Source of the DNA: Aselliscus stoliczkanus | Lineage: Eukaryota > Chordata > Mammalia > Chiroptera > Hipposideridae | Reading direction: 5' to 3' | Assembly: GCA_033961575.1 (NCBI GenBank) | Contig: CM066736.1 | Location: 75,912,852-75,976,851 of the forward strand | Length of the DNA: 64,000 nucleotides | Notes under the pieces: model-generated | Database searches by the model: none | What the model was told of the DNA's origin: nothing | Seen by the model: the letters and a program-made list of their open reading frames with translations, nothing else | Position numbers and translations under genes: made by a program | Part shown: positions 22,576 to 33,589 of the stretch, one piece after another | Numbering within the stretch: the stretch's first letter is position 1 | How the letters are laid out: the number at the start of each line of letters is the position of its first letter

Positions 22576-22845
22576 AGTTTTTTTGTTTTTTTTTAAAGAT
22601 TTTATTGGGGAATTGGGGAAGGGGAACAGCCAAGTTGTTGTCCTTCAATCTTAGTTGTGGAGGGTGCAACTAGCTCAGCCCCAAGTCCAGTCGCTGCCCG
22701 CCGGCGGCTTGCGGCCACTCAGTTCAAGGTGCCGTGTTCAATCTGAGTTGCTTGTGGGCGTAGCCCACCATCCCATGTGGGAGTCCAACTGGCAACGTTG
22801 TTGTTAGGAGCAAGTGTTCTAGCCAGCTGAGCCATCCTGCCACCT
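22576..22845 (-). mobile_element. tRNA-headed SINE, second-head/tail portion
   Basis: Contains the CCCCAATTCC-type tail (reversed), 'GTTGTCCTTCAATCTTAGTT' and the second-head block ending 'AGCCAGCTGAGCCATCCTGC'. The first tRNA head is missing. It therefore matches the right two thirds of the double-head form at 10478-10895. Confidence 0.82.
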
Positions 22846-24239
22846 TAAAACTTTTATCTATGCCCTAAAAGCTTGAGAGTCCTTTCAGGTCAAGGGCTGT
22901 ATTTCATTTTCTCTGTATCTTCACTGCAAAACACTGTTCTGTCAAATAAGACGGCTTTAGATTAATCTTGAATGAATGTATACCCAAAGTTCTCTGAAAT
23001 TGTGACTTCTATGGAGATATCCAAAACCCCTGACATCATCAACAATGCTGTGTGGCAATGACAGCCATCCATTCTGATGACAGAGTCCTGGGCACATTAA
23101 AAGCCTTCCCCACGCTGTGAGATTCAGCTCTAGGTCAAGGTCCTGGAGAGGTAACAGAGCACAGCAGAAAGGGTGCTAGATTCTGCTTCAATTTAAGGTA
23201 GCACTTGAATCTGTGCTGTCTTGGGCCAATGACTGGATACGAAGAAACTACAAATTTTAGGGTCAGAGAAGCCTACGTGATGAATTGGGTTCCATCAGTC
23301 TTTCACTTAAGAATTTCTGGTTGTAGGAAACAGAACACTGAGTAAAAGATAAGTTGTTTTTTTGGTGGTGGGGGAGGTAGCAGGGGGTGATGACAGAAAC
23401 ATCAACATGAACTCAATGTCAGGGTGTGCAGACAGGGCCCAGGAAGACCTGGTGCCAGGAACTGAACACACACTCTCCAAACCAGGGCACAGACCTACCC
23501 CAGCACTGAGTCCCCCCTCTCTCTGGGGCCATATGATCTCTTATCCTCTCTTCTCTCTGCAGACCAATTTTTCTTGTTCCACTTATAAATAGGCTAAACA
23601 TGGCTGCCCAGAACTTGTTTTTTTTTTTTTTCTCAATGCTCTGTTCGGGTACCCACAGAGACTGGCTGGCTCAGAGCTAGGTCCATTTACTAGGAGAGAT
23701 GGGGTCAGATTGTCTCCCCACCCTAGACCAGTGATCTCTGTCAGCACACTCAGCAGGGGCTGTCGGTATCTACTTTCTGAAGAGTGGTGATTTTAACCAG
23801 GGATTTAAGATGATCAGATTCTCATTTTCTAGGGCTCACACTGGCAGAGTTATGAAGGATATCTTAGGCCAAGAGATCAGCTCAGTGGGTATTGTAATAA
23901 CCCAGAACAGAAATGATGAGAGCTTAAGCAAAATCAGAAAATCTATCATGGAAAGGAAGAAATCACTGTGAGAAATATAAAAGATTTAGACTCACAAACT
24001 TAGATGTGGCTGATGAGGAAGGAAATGATTCTGATCTAGACAGGGAGGATGGAAGAACCTAGTCATTAGACAAGAGAACGAAGAAGAATCGTAAGATTGA
24101 GTGGGGCAGGGGGGAAAAAGAAGAACGGAAAAAAAGGTATTGTATTTTAACATAGAACAAGGACCTGAGTATAAAGATTAGGGAGAGACATTAAAGGTCA
24201 GGTAGGGAAAGGGTGGCTTGCAGTTATCAGCTATAAATA
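22846..24239. other. Intergenic DNA, nothing firm
   Basis: A possible old MIR lies around 23140-23290 ('GTCTTGGGCCAATGACTGG'). Otherwise unique sequence, with overlapping chance frames at 23362-23601. Confidence 0.45.
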
Positions 24240-24725
24240 TTTCTAGTCACATTACTGCCCCAATTGACACCCCTCAGTGGCTCCTACTACAGAAGGATAA
24301 AATCAGTTTCTTATGCATGGACCTTCATTATACAGACTCTGGCTACTTCTCTATTCTAAGTGTCAGCCACAACAAGCAATAAAACCAACTGCAATTCCCT
24401 GAATGCACCACCGTCTCATGTGTCTGTGCATTTAGACACCCTGTTCCCTCTGCCTGGAATGCCCTTCCTCTTGCAGCTGCCTGATGGGCTTCTATTTTGT
24501 CTTCAAAACACCTTACCTGCCCAAGTCTACCTCACATGCTCTTTTCACTTGGTGCTCTCTGCATTCTTCTCTCCTACCCCCTAATAAATTACTAAATTGC
24601 AATCTCTGACATTTTGATCTATCTCCCCAAACTGTGAACCCATGAATTCAGGAAATACAGCTTTTAACTTAGTATCCCCAATGCCTGGCACATAGTAACC
24701 CCTTCTAAATGTCTGTGAAATAGCT
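24240..24725 (+). repeat. L2 LINE 3' relic
   Basis: 'CCTCTGCCTGGAATGCCCTT', 'CACCTTACCTGCCCAAGTC' and the terminal 'CAATGCCTGGCACATAGTAA' mark the L2 3' region. Confidence 0.7.
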
Positions 24726-25257
24726 GGAATGGTAGAATGACCTCTACACTGATCGGTGTACACGGCCCTTAGGGTATGATTCACCTCTCTTCTTTTCTTC
24801 TGCTTTCCCATTACTGCACATTTCTTCTCTGAGTGAGAACAAAGAAAAATGGATTCCTGTTTCAGCCTTAGCATCAAATGGGCATCCCCATGGCCTTGGA
24901 ATGAAGCCACTGACCTTACATAATTGTGCAGGGAAAAGAGGACAGACTTGTTTTAAGTAAATTAAAATATATTCAGGGAGGAACTGAGCCTACATGCACT
25001 GCAAATAAATAAGAAAAAAAAAAGAAAATGGTACTCTTTAAAATTCACAGTGGGGTGAACCCAAAAAAGTTGACTCAGGTTTTAAATTTAAAAGTTTAAA
25101 AGTTGAGTTGTGTGCCCAAACACATTACTTCTCATTTTTCTCACTGCAATGGGATGTAGAGAATGGGAGGTGACAAAGTAAAGAAAGTGAGACAAACTTA
25201 TCTTTTTGGAAACTAGGTACAAAGGACCATAAGGTACAAGCTTAAAGTAGAGTGGAG

Positions 25258-25258
<1 letters not shown>

Positions 25259-25309
<51 letters not shown>
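25259..25309. repeat. (TG)n microsatellite, pure
   Basis: About 25 uninterrupted TG units, likely polymorphic. Confidence 0.95.
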
Positions 25310-25310
<1 letters not shown>

Positions 25311-25479
25311 GAAGAAATATATGAGCATGGCTATGGGCTGAAAGAGAAAATATAAAAAAGAATTCAAAAGGGACAATGTTGAAGCAAGATACTGCAAGGC
25401 AATGGGAGCAGGACCAGGACCATCCGGACAGGAAGACCCGTCTTTCTACCCGAGGCTGGGGCTCCTACCAGCTCTCCCA

Positions 25480-25850
25480 TCTCCTTTCCTCACACTACCT
25501 CAACACACCTCCCTCTAGCCCCTTGCCTCGCTCTCTCTGATCATGTCATACTTTCTCATGCCTTCACAGTTTTACACATATTGTTCCTTTCACCTGGTGC
25601 TTGTCACCCAGTTGTCTCCTATTGAATTCTGACTCACCCTTTCAGACACAACTGCAGATCACCTTCACTGGGAAACTTTCCTGATTCTTCCACTTAAACA
25701 TAGTAAATGCTCCTCCTCTGCTACTCAAAACTTGTAAAATACATATTCATTGGTATGCTTGTTCTTTCTGACTCCCCATGAGAGTGGGCATGCTTTGAAG
25801 GAAGGACTGTGCCCTAGTCATACAAATTGAGCAATCAAGAAATGTGGATG
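25480..25850 (+). repeat. L2 LINE 3' relic
   Basis: 'CTCTGATCATGTCATACTTTC', 'TTCACCTGGTGCTTGTCACC', 'GGGAAACTTTCCTGATTCTT' and 'GAAGGAAGGACTGTGCCCT' follow L2 order. A GGAA-type array begins at its right edge. Confidence 0.6.
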
Positions 25851-25871
25851 GGAGGAAGGAAGAAAAGAAGG

Positions 25872-25986
25872 AGGAGGAAGGGGGGAGGGAGGGAGGGAGG
25901 GAGGGAGGGAGGGAGGGGGGAAGGAAGGAAGGAAGGAAGGAAGGAAGGAAGGAAGGAAGGAAGGAAGGAAGGAAGGAAGGAAGGAA
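25872..25986. repeat. (GGGA)n then (GGAA)n tandem array
   Basis: About ten GGGA units (25881-25920) run directly into about seventeen uninterrupted GGAA units (25919-25986). The GGGA part has many closely spaced GGG runs and can form G-quadruplexes. GGAA arrays can bind ETS-family factors. The 108- and 101-residue open frames across it are products of the repeat. Confidence 0.95.
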
Positions 25987-27361
25987 AAGTCCCTGGGTGT
26001 TTTAGGACCTTTGAAATGGAGAAGAAAAGTGCAGCCCCTTGCTGGGCTGAGATGGGTGGATGGACTGAAACAGAACTATGGGGTAGTCTCTGTTGGGAAT
26101 TCAATGGAAAGTCACAGATGATGGAAGGACTTGGAGGCACAGCGAGAGCCTAGCTGCAGTTTGCATGCCGACGGCATCAACTTATAAACAGAAATCCACA
26201 AAATGGAAGTTCATGACCTTCCTGTAAAGTAAAAAGCAACTCTCTCACAGTCAATAGATGTATCTGGGAAATAAATTAAAAATGGTCAAATCAGATTTAT
26301 GAGACCTTAGGGACAGAGTGTCTCAGACAGCTGGGGCTTTCTAAAAGGCATAAAAATACCAACATTCTATCCAAGTCCATGATCAAAGTCTTGTCAGATT
26401 CACTCATGAAGAAGAAAATCCACTTAGCAGTATTAAGAAAATCTTTGATTTCTAATTCTGTTGCTGTATAAAAACCTGAGTTTTGTTCTCCAAAGAGAAT
26501 TAAGTATCGATTAGAATATTTTTAAAATCAGTATTGTAAGCACAGTTCAGCAATACTAACTGATTTGTGTGGCTAGTAAGAAATCATCAGATATAAGTCT
26601 AACATGAACTTGAGTGTACTTGCCTCATCTCATTCCCTTTCCTGGAATTTTGCAATGTCAGAATATCACGGAACATTAGAGCTATGAGGAACCTTAAAGA
26701 ACAGCTAGGCCAAAACTTCAGTTTATCCGAGGCCAGAGTGGAATAGTGAATTCTCAGGCCTCCTACCTCATTCTTGGTAGAAATGAGCTAGAAACACAAC
26801 TTTTCTCATATTTCCATCAAATCATATTCCCTCTACACCGTGTCATAAAAAGACAGATATGGTGTCTGGGTCCCCTTTGGATAAATTGAACACTGATTGC
26901 TTGAATGACTGATAATGGACTTAGCAAGAACAAATGTAACATTTTCATGACTCTTGGTATAGATTTTAGTTCTCTTAGTAAGAAAGAACATTCTGCGTGC
27001 AACCAAGCCTTCCCCAGGTGTCTGAGGATGCTATAAGCCCCAGCTCCTTATTATCAATATCAGTCCTGCCCACCTGGTACTGTAGCTGGAGAAGAAGCTG
27101 TATTAACCAGGGGGCAGCTTGGAGACACTGGTTGTTTAGACCAAATCCCTGAAACCTCATTGTTTTCTTATCATTTGCCTCTTCTAAGGGCCAAGAAGGT
27201 TCACAGTAGATTGTGAGGTGCATTTCTACAGTCCAAGTTGACTAAGGTGTCAAAACCCACATCTTACTTCTCTGTCACTCCTTCAGCCACGAAAGATGAA
27301 AGCAGAGCTATGTGAGGGAGGGGCTGGTTCCCTTTCACCGTCTCCTCCCATCTCTCTTCAG
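25987..27361. other. Intergenic DNA, nothing recognised
   Basis: No coding exon. The open frames on the minus strand at 26817-27223 have no recognisable content. Confidence 0.5.
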
Positions 27362-28407
27362 GAGCGTTGGTGGTATTGCAGATTGGTGCAGCCACTATGG
27401 AAGTCAGTATACAGGGATCTCAAAAAACTAGAAATGGGGGCCGGCCGAGTGGCGCGGTGGTTAAGCGCTGGCTTGGGAAGCCAGTGGCCCCGGTTCGGGT
27501 CCCACATATGAGGGCCAGTGACACTGTCCTCAAAAACAAAAACAAAAACAAAACAAAAACTAGAACTGGAACTACCTTATGATCCAGCAATTCCACTCCT
27601 AGGTATTTATCCTGAAAAACCCAAGACACTAGTTCAAAAATATATACGCACCCCTATGTTCATTGCAGCACTATTTACAATAGCCATGACTTGGAAACAA
27701 TCGAAATGCCCATCAGTAGATGACTGGATTAAGAGCCTGTGGTACATTTATACAATGGAGTATTATGCAGCTATAAAGAAGAAAGAAATCGTACCATTTG
27801 CAATGATATGGATGGATCTAGAGAACATTATGCTAAGTGAAATAAGTCAGTCAGAGAAAGACAAATACCATGTGATCTCACTTATATGTGGAATCTAAAG
27901 AACAGAATAAACAAGCAATGTAAACAGAAATAGTCTTAGAGACACAGAGGAAAAACTGATGATTGCTAGATGGGACAGGGGGTGGGCATGAGGGAGAAGG
28001 GGAAGGGATGAAACAACATAAATTTGTAGCTACAATATTACTGCAGGGATAGAAAAGACATTTGGGGGAACATAATAATGTAAATATATTTTAGGGGACC
28101 AGATGGACTCATGTCTTGTTAGGGAGAACACTTCATGGACAGTGTAGTGGCCTGACCTCTGCACTGTACATCTGAAGCTGCTGCTGAATAATATTAGATG
28201 TTAACTATAATTTAACACATATATAGTCATGGGATATGGAGTCTAATGTGGGAATGAAGTCATCGGAATTGTAATAGATGTGCATGATATCGGTGGTGGG
28301 GGTGCACTGGATAGGGGGGTGCACTGGGAGGGAGGCTGTCACTTTGTAAGGGGTGAAAAGGATAACCATTGCATTGTTTTGTATACCTGAAACTAAAAAA
28401 AAAAAAA
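27362..28407 (+). mobile_element. L1 LINE, 5'-truncated, with complete 3' end
   Basis: It begins within ORF2 ('GCAGCCACTATGGAAGTCAG') and keeps the ORF2 C-terminal frame. At 27518-27898 that frame reads YDPAIPLLGIYP, then SLWYIYTMEYYAAIKKKEI and ENIMLSEISQSEKDKYHVIS, and stops with ICGI. A ~500-bp 3' UTR with G-rich GGGGTGCACTGG repeats follows, then poly(A) of about 23. ORF1, the endonuclease and the reverse transcriptase are absent, so it is dead. The open C-terminal frame and long poly(A) suggest it is younger than the other L1s here. A SINE is inserted at 27438-27554. Confidence 0.93.
27438..27554 (+). mobile_element. tRNA-headed SINE, short form, inside L1
   Basis: GGGCCGGCCGAGTGGCGCGG, GTTAAGCGCTGGCTTGGGAA, B-box GGTTCGGGTCCC, then 'CAGTGACACTGTCCTCAAAA'. 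Target duplication AAAAACTAGAAATGG / AAAAACTAGAACTGG (27423-27437, 27555-27569) interrupts L1 ORF2. This is the best-preserved short copy in the window, close to a consensus. Confidence 0.93.
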
Positions 28408-28605
28408 AAAAAAAAAATTCCATTGTCTTCTACAGTGCTCTGAACATTTCTCTGACTTCTGCTCTAAAAGGGGAAAGAGTTCTTTCCAAATGACTTTAAT
28501 TGATTTAGATCAGAAATTAATATGCAACACACAATCCCAAATATGTGAGCAGTGAGACAGATCAACGTGCCATTTATTTCATTAGCTCTAATTTAATTAC
28601 AAGCA

Positions 28606-28640
28606 GAAATTCTTTCCAGTTGTGTGGAAATTCTTTCCAG
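28606..28640. repeat. 14-bp direct repeat
   Basis: GAAATTCTTTCCAG occurs at 28606-28619 and 28627-28640. Probably a small replication-slippage duplication. Confidence 0.8.
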
Positions 28641-28975
28641 CTCCCACTGCTGTTGAGGTTCAGAGTGGAAGCACAACTTCATTTGCATGATGAAAAGTTT
28701 TCACGAAGAACTTCTAGAAAATCAGGCTGAGAAAACTCAGGTATCTGCAGGAAATAGTTTCTAAGGTATGAATAGCCCAATTCTAACATCCTGCTTTTAT
28801 TCAACAAATATCTGTCAAAGACCAACTACACCTATGGCATGATGCTGGGTGCTGGAAGTCCAAGACAAGGAGGCCACAGCCCCGTGAGGGAGCTTATATG
28901 CCAATGAGGGCTCAACACAGAAGCACTAATAAAAATGTGATGACAAATTATGGTAAAAGCCATGAAAGAGCAGTA

Positions 28976-29152
28976 CAGCTGTTCCTCGAATAACGTTGTT
29001 TTGTTCAATATCATTTCTTCATAATGGTGATGAGATGCCATAGGACTTAACTCTTGTCGATATCAATTAGCCTATGGTAAAGTTGGAATCATTGTAGGTC
29101 ATTTTGCCACAGTTCCAAGAACCTATCGACAATGTTAAGTGAGGACTTACTG
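28976..29152. mobile_element. Tigger-like MITE
   Basis: Left end CAGCTGTTCCTCGAATAACG; right end reverse-reads CAGTAAGTCCTCACTTAACA. Both are terminal inverted repeats of a Tigger-type non-autonomous element. Internal 'TAGCCTATGGTAAAGTTGG' and 'AGAACCTATCGACAATGTTA' agree. A TA precedes the left end. Confidence 0.65.
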
Positions 29153-29369
29153 TTCAATTCCTTCATGCAAAGGACTTGGTACAGATCTGCAGGAGCTGGG
29201 TTGGTTCTCTGAGAAACAGACATTTAAGCCAAAATATCAAAGATGAGAAGTGGGCCTGGCACAGCATAGAGGATATTTTAGCATAATGGACTACCAAGAA
29301 CAAAAGATCCTAATGTGGAAAAGAGCAAACCAGGAAACTGACAGATCAGTGTAGCTGAAGCACAGTGAG

Positions 29370-30010
29370 GGCAGACAGGCACTCCCATGTCATGGTCAAA
29401 TCCTAAGAGCAATGGGAAACCATGAAACTGTTCCAGGGAATGAGTGACATCATCAGCTTTGTATTTTTTTTTTTTAATTGGGCAATCAGGGGAGGGAAAC
29501 AACATTGGGGAACCAGGGAAGGGGAACAGACAAGTTGCTGTCCTTTTGTTCTTCAGTCTAGTTGTGGAGGACGTTGCTTCACTGGCCCATGTTGGTATCA
29601 TCATTGCACTCTTCTTGGGTGAGGCAGATCGGTCGCCGGCCTCTGCACAGCCGCTCACAGCGGTTCTTGGCAGCTCACACCGGCTGCCTGCCACTCACTG
29701 TAGCTTATGGCAGCCCACTGCAGCAGGGGCTGCAGCTATGCCATCCCAGCGACTCACACAGCCCAGCTCCAGGTGGAACTGTTGTTCACCATCTTAGCTG
29801 TAGAGGGCAGTGTCACTGGCCCTCCTGTGTGGGATCCGAACCGGAGCTGCTGGCATCCAAAGCCAGCTCTTAACCAACGCACCACTCGGCCAGCCCAACT
29901 TTGTATTTTGTATTTTTTTAATGATCTTTGTGGCTACCATGTGGTGAATGGGCCTGAGGGAGGCAAGAGAGGTTCTGGGAGATGAGCTAGAAAGCATTGC
30001 TGTAACCTAG
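29370..30010 (+). repeat. Old LINE-like relic split by a SINE
   Basis: 'AAACCATGAAACTGTTCCAG', 'AATGAGTGACATCATCAGCT' on the left and 'GATCTTTGTGGCTACCATGTGG', 'GCATTGCTGTAACCTAGGAG' on the right are parts of one old repeat. The composite SINE at 29468-29898 lies between them. Confidence 0.5.
29468..29898 (-). mobile_element. tRNA-headed SINE, long composite form
   Basis: Minus-strand copy with 'TTCACTGGCCCATGTTGGTA', 'GCAGCCCACTGCAGCAGGGG' and the head ending GGCCAGCCC. Target duplication CTTTGTATTTT at 29457-29467 and 29899-29909. The long open frames across it (117 and 138 residues) come from the repeat and recur in the other composites. Confidence 0.92.
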
Positions 30011-30539
30011 GAGAGTGAAATGTAAATGTAGCACCAGGATGTTGGAGGTGCAGCCCTCACACAAATTCTATTCAATTATAATGTCTGGAGCTACTCCAGA
30101 GAGGAGGGATGTACTGTTCATCAGACAAGAGCCCTGTGGCTCACTGACAGATTTCTGGAGTGCAAGATTCAGGGTCCACAGACACCCCCTTGTGGGGCCT
30201 GGATGATTGGCTGCAGGCTGTTCCATATAGTTCTACAGGGACAAATACTGAGCTCCACTACACAGCAGTGACCTGAAAGTAGCTTTCTTTGAGTCAACAC
30301 AGCAGGCAGAGGAGGAAGAAGCACAGGCTGAGAGAGACAGGGTTAAAGGCAGATTTGAGGTGAAGCCATTTAGTAGCCCTGTGACCCTGCACCAGCTGCC
30401 TTGTGCATGGAGTTTTGTAAGGGTTCATATAAGGTAAATGAGTTAATGTGTGTACAGCATTATTCAGCACAGAACCTGCTCCCAAGAAGCCTTCAATAGG
30501 ACCCTGTTGGTTTTCTTCTTTTGGTAGTACCATGGAATT

Positions 30540-30700
30540 TGGACCCAAGTTCATGTTTGAATCCCATCTCTGATCCTTAGCCTTTGTGACTTGGGCAAGT
30601 CAGTAAAGTTCTCTGAGTCTCAGCTTTCTCATATGTTATAGTGAGGATGATAAAACCTACCAGGAAAGGTGGTCATGGAGATTAAATGAGTCAGTGCTAC
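30540..30700 (+). repeat. MIR relic
   Basis: 'GTGACTTGGGCAAGTCAGTA', 'GTCTCAGCTTTCTCATATG' and 'GGTGGTCATGGAGATTAAATG' give a clear MIR. Confidence 0.75.
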
Positions 30701-32100
30701 TCACTTTTATTTCTACCTCCACGTCCTCAAGGGAGACAACCAGGAGCAGCCTTTTCTCAAAGCAAGAGGGTGAGCTGCAAAGGTGGGCAGTGCAGCGAGC
30801 TGAAACAAGACAACTTGGAGTGCAGATAGATCAGGGGGCTCCAGAGGCATCCAGATAACAACACCCTCACTCCGTTCCTGCTCTCTGCACAAAAAGAATG
30901 AAAATTATTCAGAGTGACGCTGAATCTGCCAGCCATCCCAGGGGAGAAGCTCGGATTAGCATTTCAAGAGAAGCTGGAAATGGATATCGCTGATAAGGTA
31001 AAACCCTACAGCTTGGAACTCGAGGCACTGAAATGTGCATCCTGCTCCACATGGAAAACAAAGGAAACCTCCACAAGTTGCTTTCCTGTTTTTCAGGCTT
31101 GGGCTTGAGTTCTGCCAGCTCCGGATTTATAGGCTCAAAGCAAGTTCGCTGGGGTAGAGCACTTTTATTTGCTTTTTATTTGCTTACTCACAAGTCACGA
31201 ACACCGCAGGTGCAGGCACGGAGCTACAGATGAGGGAGGTTAGGTGTGTGCCTCGAGGAACTCACAGTCAACGGGATAAGCACAGCCAGCCGCAGGATTC
31301 ATGATAAGGGCTGCCATAGTGCCAGGACACTGAGTGGCAGTAGCCCAAACACAAAGGAGACTTCTTCAAGGAGGGAACATCTGGGCCGTATCTTGTACTG
31401 AGTTTGTACTGAGGAGAAGGGAAAGCAAAATGGGCCCACTGAGCCATGCATTGCATTGCACAAATATCGTCTCTGAGTTGGGAAGAAAGGCAATGCAAGT
31501 GGAGGAAAGAAACAGTCTGGGTGCATGCAGGGAGGTGGGAAGAGATCTCAGTCCCTGAGCTAAGAGATGCAAAACATCCCCAAGAAGGAAAGCCAGCCTG
31601 ACATCAGAATGGGAGCAGTTTTCATACCAAGGCAGGTTACAGATTAAATAAATCCAAAGGCAGCAGAGCTAGAGGGGTCTGTAGAGTAACTGGTCATACT
31701 CTCAAATGAAAATGGGGTCAGAGAGGTGAGGACACGTGCTCAGTGTCACACAGCAGTGAACTTCCAGAGCCAGAGCTGGAAGCCATCTTTCCTCTTTGCC
31801 ATCCAAATAAGGATTCCTTCCTCTGCACTAAAGCAAGGGTCCCAGGGGGCAAAGATGTCCATTCTGGCCAACAAACAAGGAGTAATGCTATATAATAACA
31901 TTAAAATGCTTATAATATACTATTAAGGAAAATATATAAAGTAATACTAATACTATCTAAAAGAAGAAAAACAGAAAACTAACTGAAAAGGCAAATAAAC
32001 TAAAAATGTTGATGAATCATGAACAAGAAGCAATTTAAAAATTTTTAAATTTTCCTCTAAGTTGGCTTTAATTAGCACATTGTACCTTTAGAATAGTAAG
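30701..32100. other. Intergenic DNA, mostly unique
   Basis: No coding exon. A MIR-like fragment lies near 31710-31795 ('GTGTCACACAGCAGTGAACT'). Four overlapping open frames around 31268-31572 on both strands shadow one another without protein homology that I can recognise. Confidence 0.5.

Positions 32101-32103
<3 letters not shown>

Positions 32104-32131
<28 letters not shown>
32104..32131. repeat. (AC)n microsatellite
   Basis: About 14 AC units. Confidence 0.93.
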
Positions 32132-32402
32132 ACATATATACAGAAATATCTATCTATACAGATATATGTAAATGATATTGCTCACTTCAGCTTCTTCCAT
32201 TGGAAATAGCAGGCTAGCCATGTTTAAGGTCAGTTAACAGGAAGTCAGTACACATCTGCCTGTGTACCCAGAATTGTGCCACATACTGTGGAAGATAGAA
32301 AAAAAAAAAATTAGAAGATACAGACCTGTGCTCAGTCTTAGAGAAATAAGACTTGTACAAATGCAGACTCTAGAGTGTAGCAAGTCCTCATTAACTATTG
32401 AT

Positions 32403-32444
32403 TGAATGAATGAATGAATGAATGAATGAATGAATGAATGAATG
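32403..32444. repeat. (TGAA)n tetranucleotide array
   Basis: About ten perfect TGAA units. In the minus strand it reads as repeated HSFI residues inside a 211-codon open frame (32234-32869), which I reject as a gene. Confidence 0.95.
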
Positions 32445-33144
32445 TAGGTGACTAGATATATATGGTCAGGACTATCTGTGATCAGTTCAACAGCATCCTC
32501 ACCCCATCTACTCTGGGGAAATGTCTGGAACTGCTTTTCCCAGAATGGCCTTCCAGTATGGTTCTGGGTCATTTCTGCCAAGGAGAGACACTTGAAAGTT
32601 CTGGAAAACTGATGAGAAAGAGAAGTTCCTATATCCCAGGGGCAGCTGTCTGCAGGCACGGGGGCATTTGGGGAGGGTAGACCCTGAGAAACCACCCTTT
32701 TTGTTGCTGCAAGCTGTTGAGGTAGCAATGACAGCTCCCAGCACCTGCAGGCAGCCTCCTGGGAATTACTCCCCTTGGAGCTACACTTGAGATCAGTGGG
32801 GAAGCCTCCCTGAGACTTGTGCACTTTGTGGCTTCCTGAAAACAGAGATCTCCACCTTTCAGGGTCCATGGGAATCTCAAATTCCTGTATTACACTTCCT
32901 ACTACTAGAAGTACCTAGTGACTTCCGTTCTGACCAAATCATGATGAATATCGGTGACGAAATGCAAGGCTGAATGGATCTTGGTATTCCACAAGGTCTA
33001 GAAATGCCGACAAAGTCTGAATCATGAGAGCCAACCTAAGCTCGAAGAACCAAACAGAAATGTGAATTTTATGAATAGGGATGAATGACTGTCCTTCCTG
33101 CTTACTTCAATCAAAGTCCCCTTCAGTCTTTCTCTCACTCATTT

Positions 33145-33578
33145 GTGGGTTTTTTTTAAAGATTTTATTGGGGAATTGGGGGAGGGGAACAGCATTGGGA
33201 AATTGGGGAAGGGGAACAGACAAGTTGCTGTCTTTTTGTTCTTCAGTCTCGTTGTGGAGGACGTTGCTTCACTGGCCCATGTTGGTATCATCATTGCACT
33301 CTTCCTGGATGAGGCAGATCGGTCACTGGCCTCTGGATGGTCGCTCACCGCGGCTATTGGCAGCTCACGCTGGCTGCCAGCCACTCACTGTAGCCTATGG
33401 CAGCCCACTGCAGCAGGGGCTGCAGCCTACACCGTCGCCGGGACTTGCACAGCCCAGCTCCAGGTGGAGCTGTTGTTAGCTGTAGAAGGCAGTGTCACTG
33501 GCCCTCATATGTGGGATCCAAACCATGGCCGCTGGCATCCCAAAACCAGTTCTCAACCAATGCGCCACTCGGCCGGCC
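33145..33578 (-). mobile_element. tRNA-headed SINE, long composite form
   Basis: Minus-strand copy, full order preserved, head ending GGCCGGCC. Target duplication CTCACTCATTT at 33134-33144 and 33579-33589. Confidence 0.93.
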
Positions 33579-33589
33579 CTCACTCATTT

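Noticed and set aside
25827..26153. Gly/Arg/Lys-rich 108-codon frame
   Set aside because: It is translated from the GGGA/GGAA microsatellite.
27438..27554. tRNA gene at the SINE heads
   Set aside because: The heads keep A- and B-box-like words but do not fold as a full tRNA, and they are attached to SINE bodies, poly(A) tails and target duplications.
27518..27898. 126-codon frame as a host gene
   Set aside because: It is the C-terminal remnant of L1 ORF2.
32234..32869. Longest open frame in the window (211 codons, minus strand)
   Set aside because: It reads through a TGAA microsatellite (HSFI repeats), has no recognisable domain, and overlaps other open frames on both strands. No splice or promoter context.
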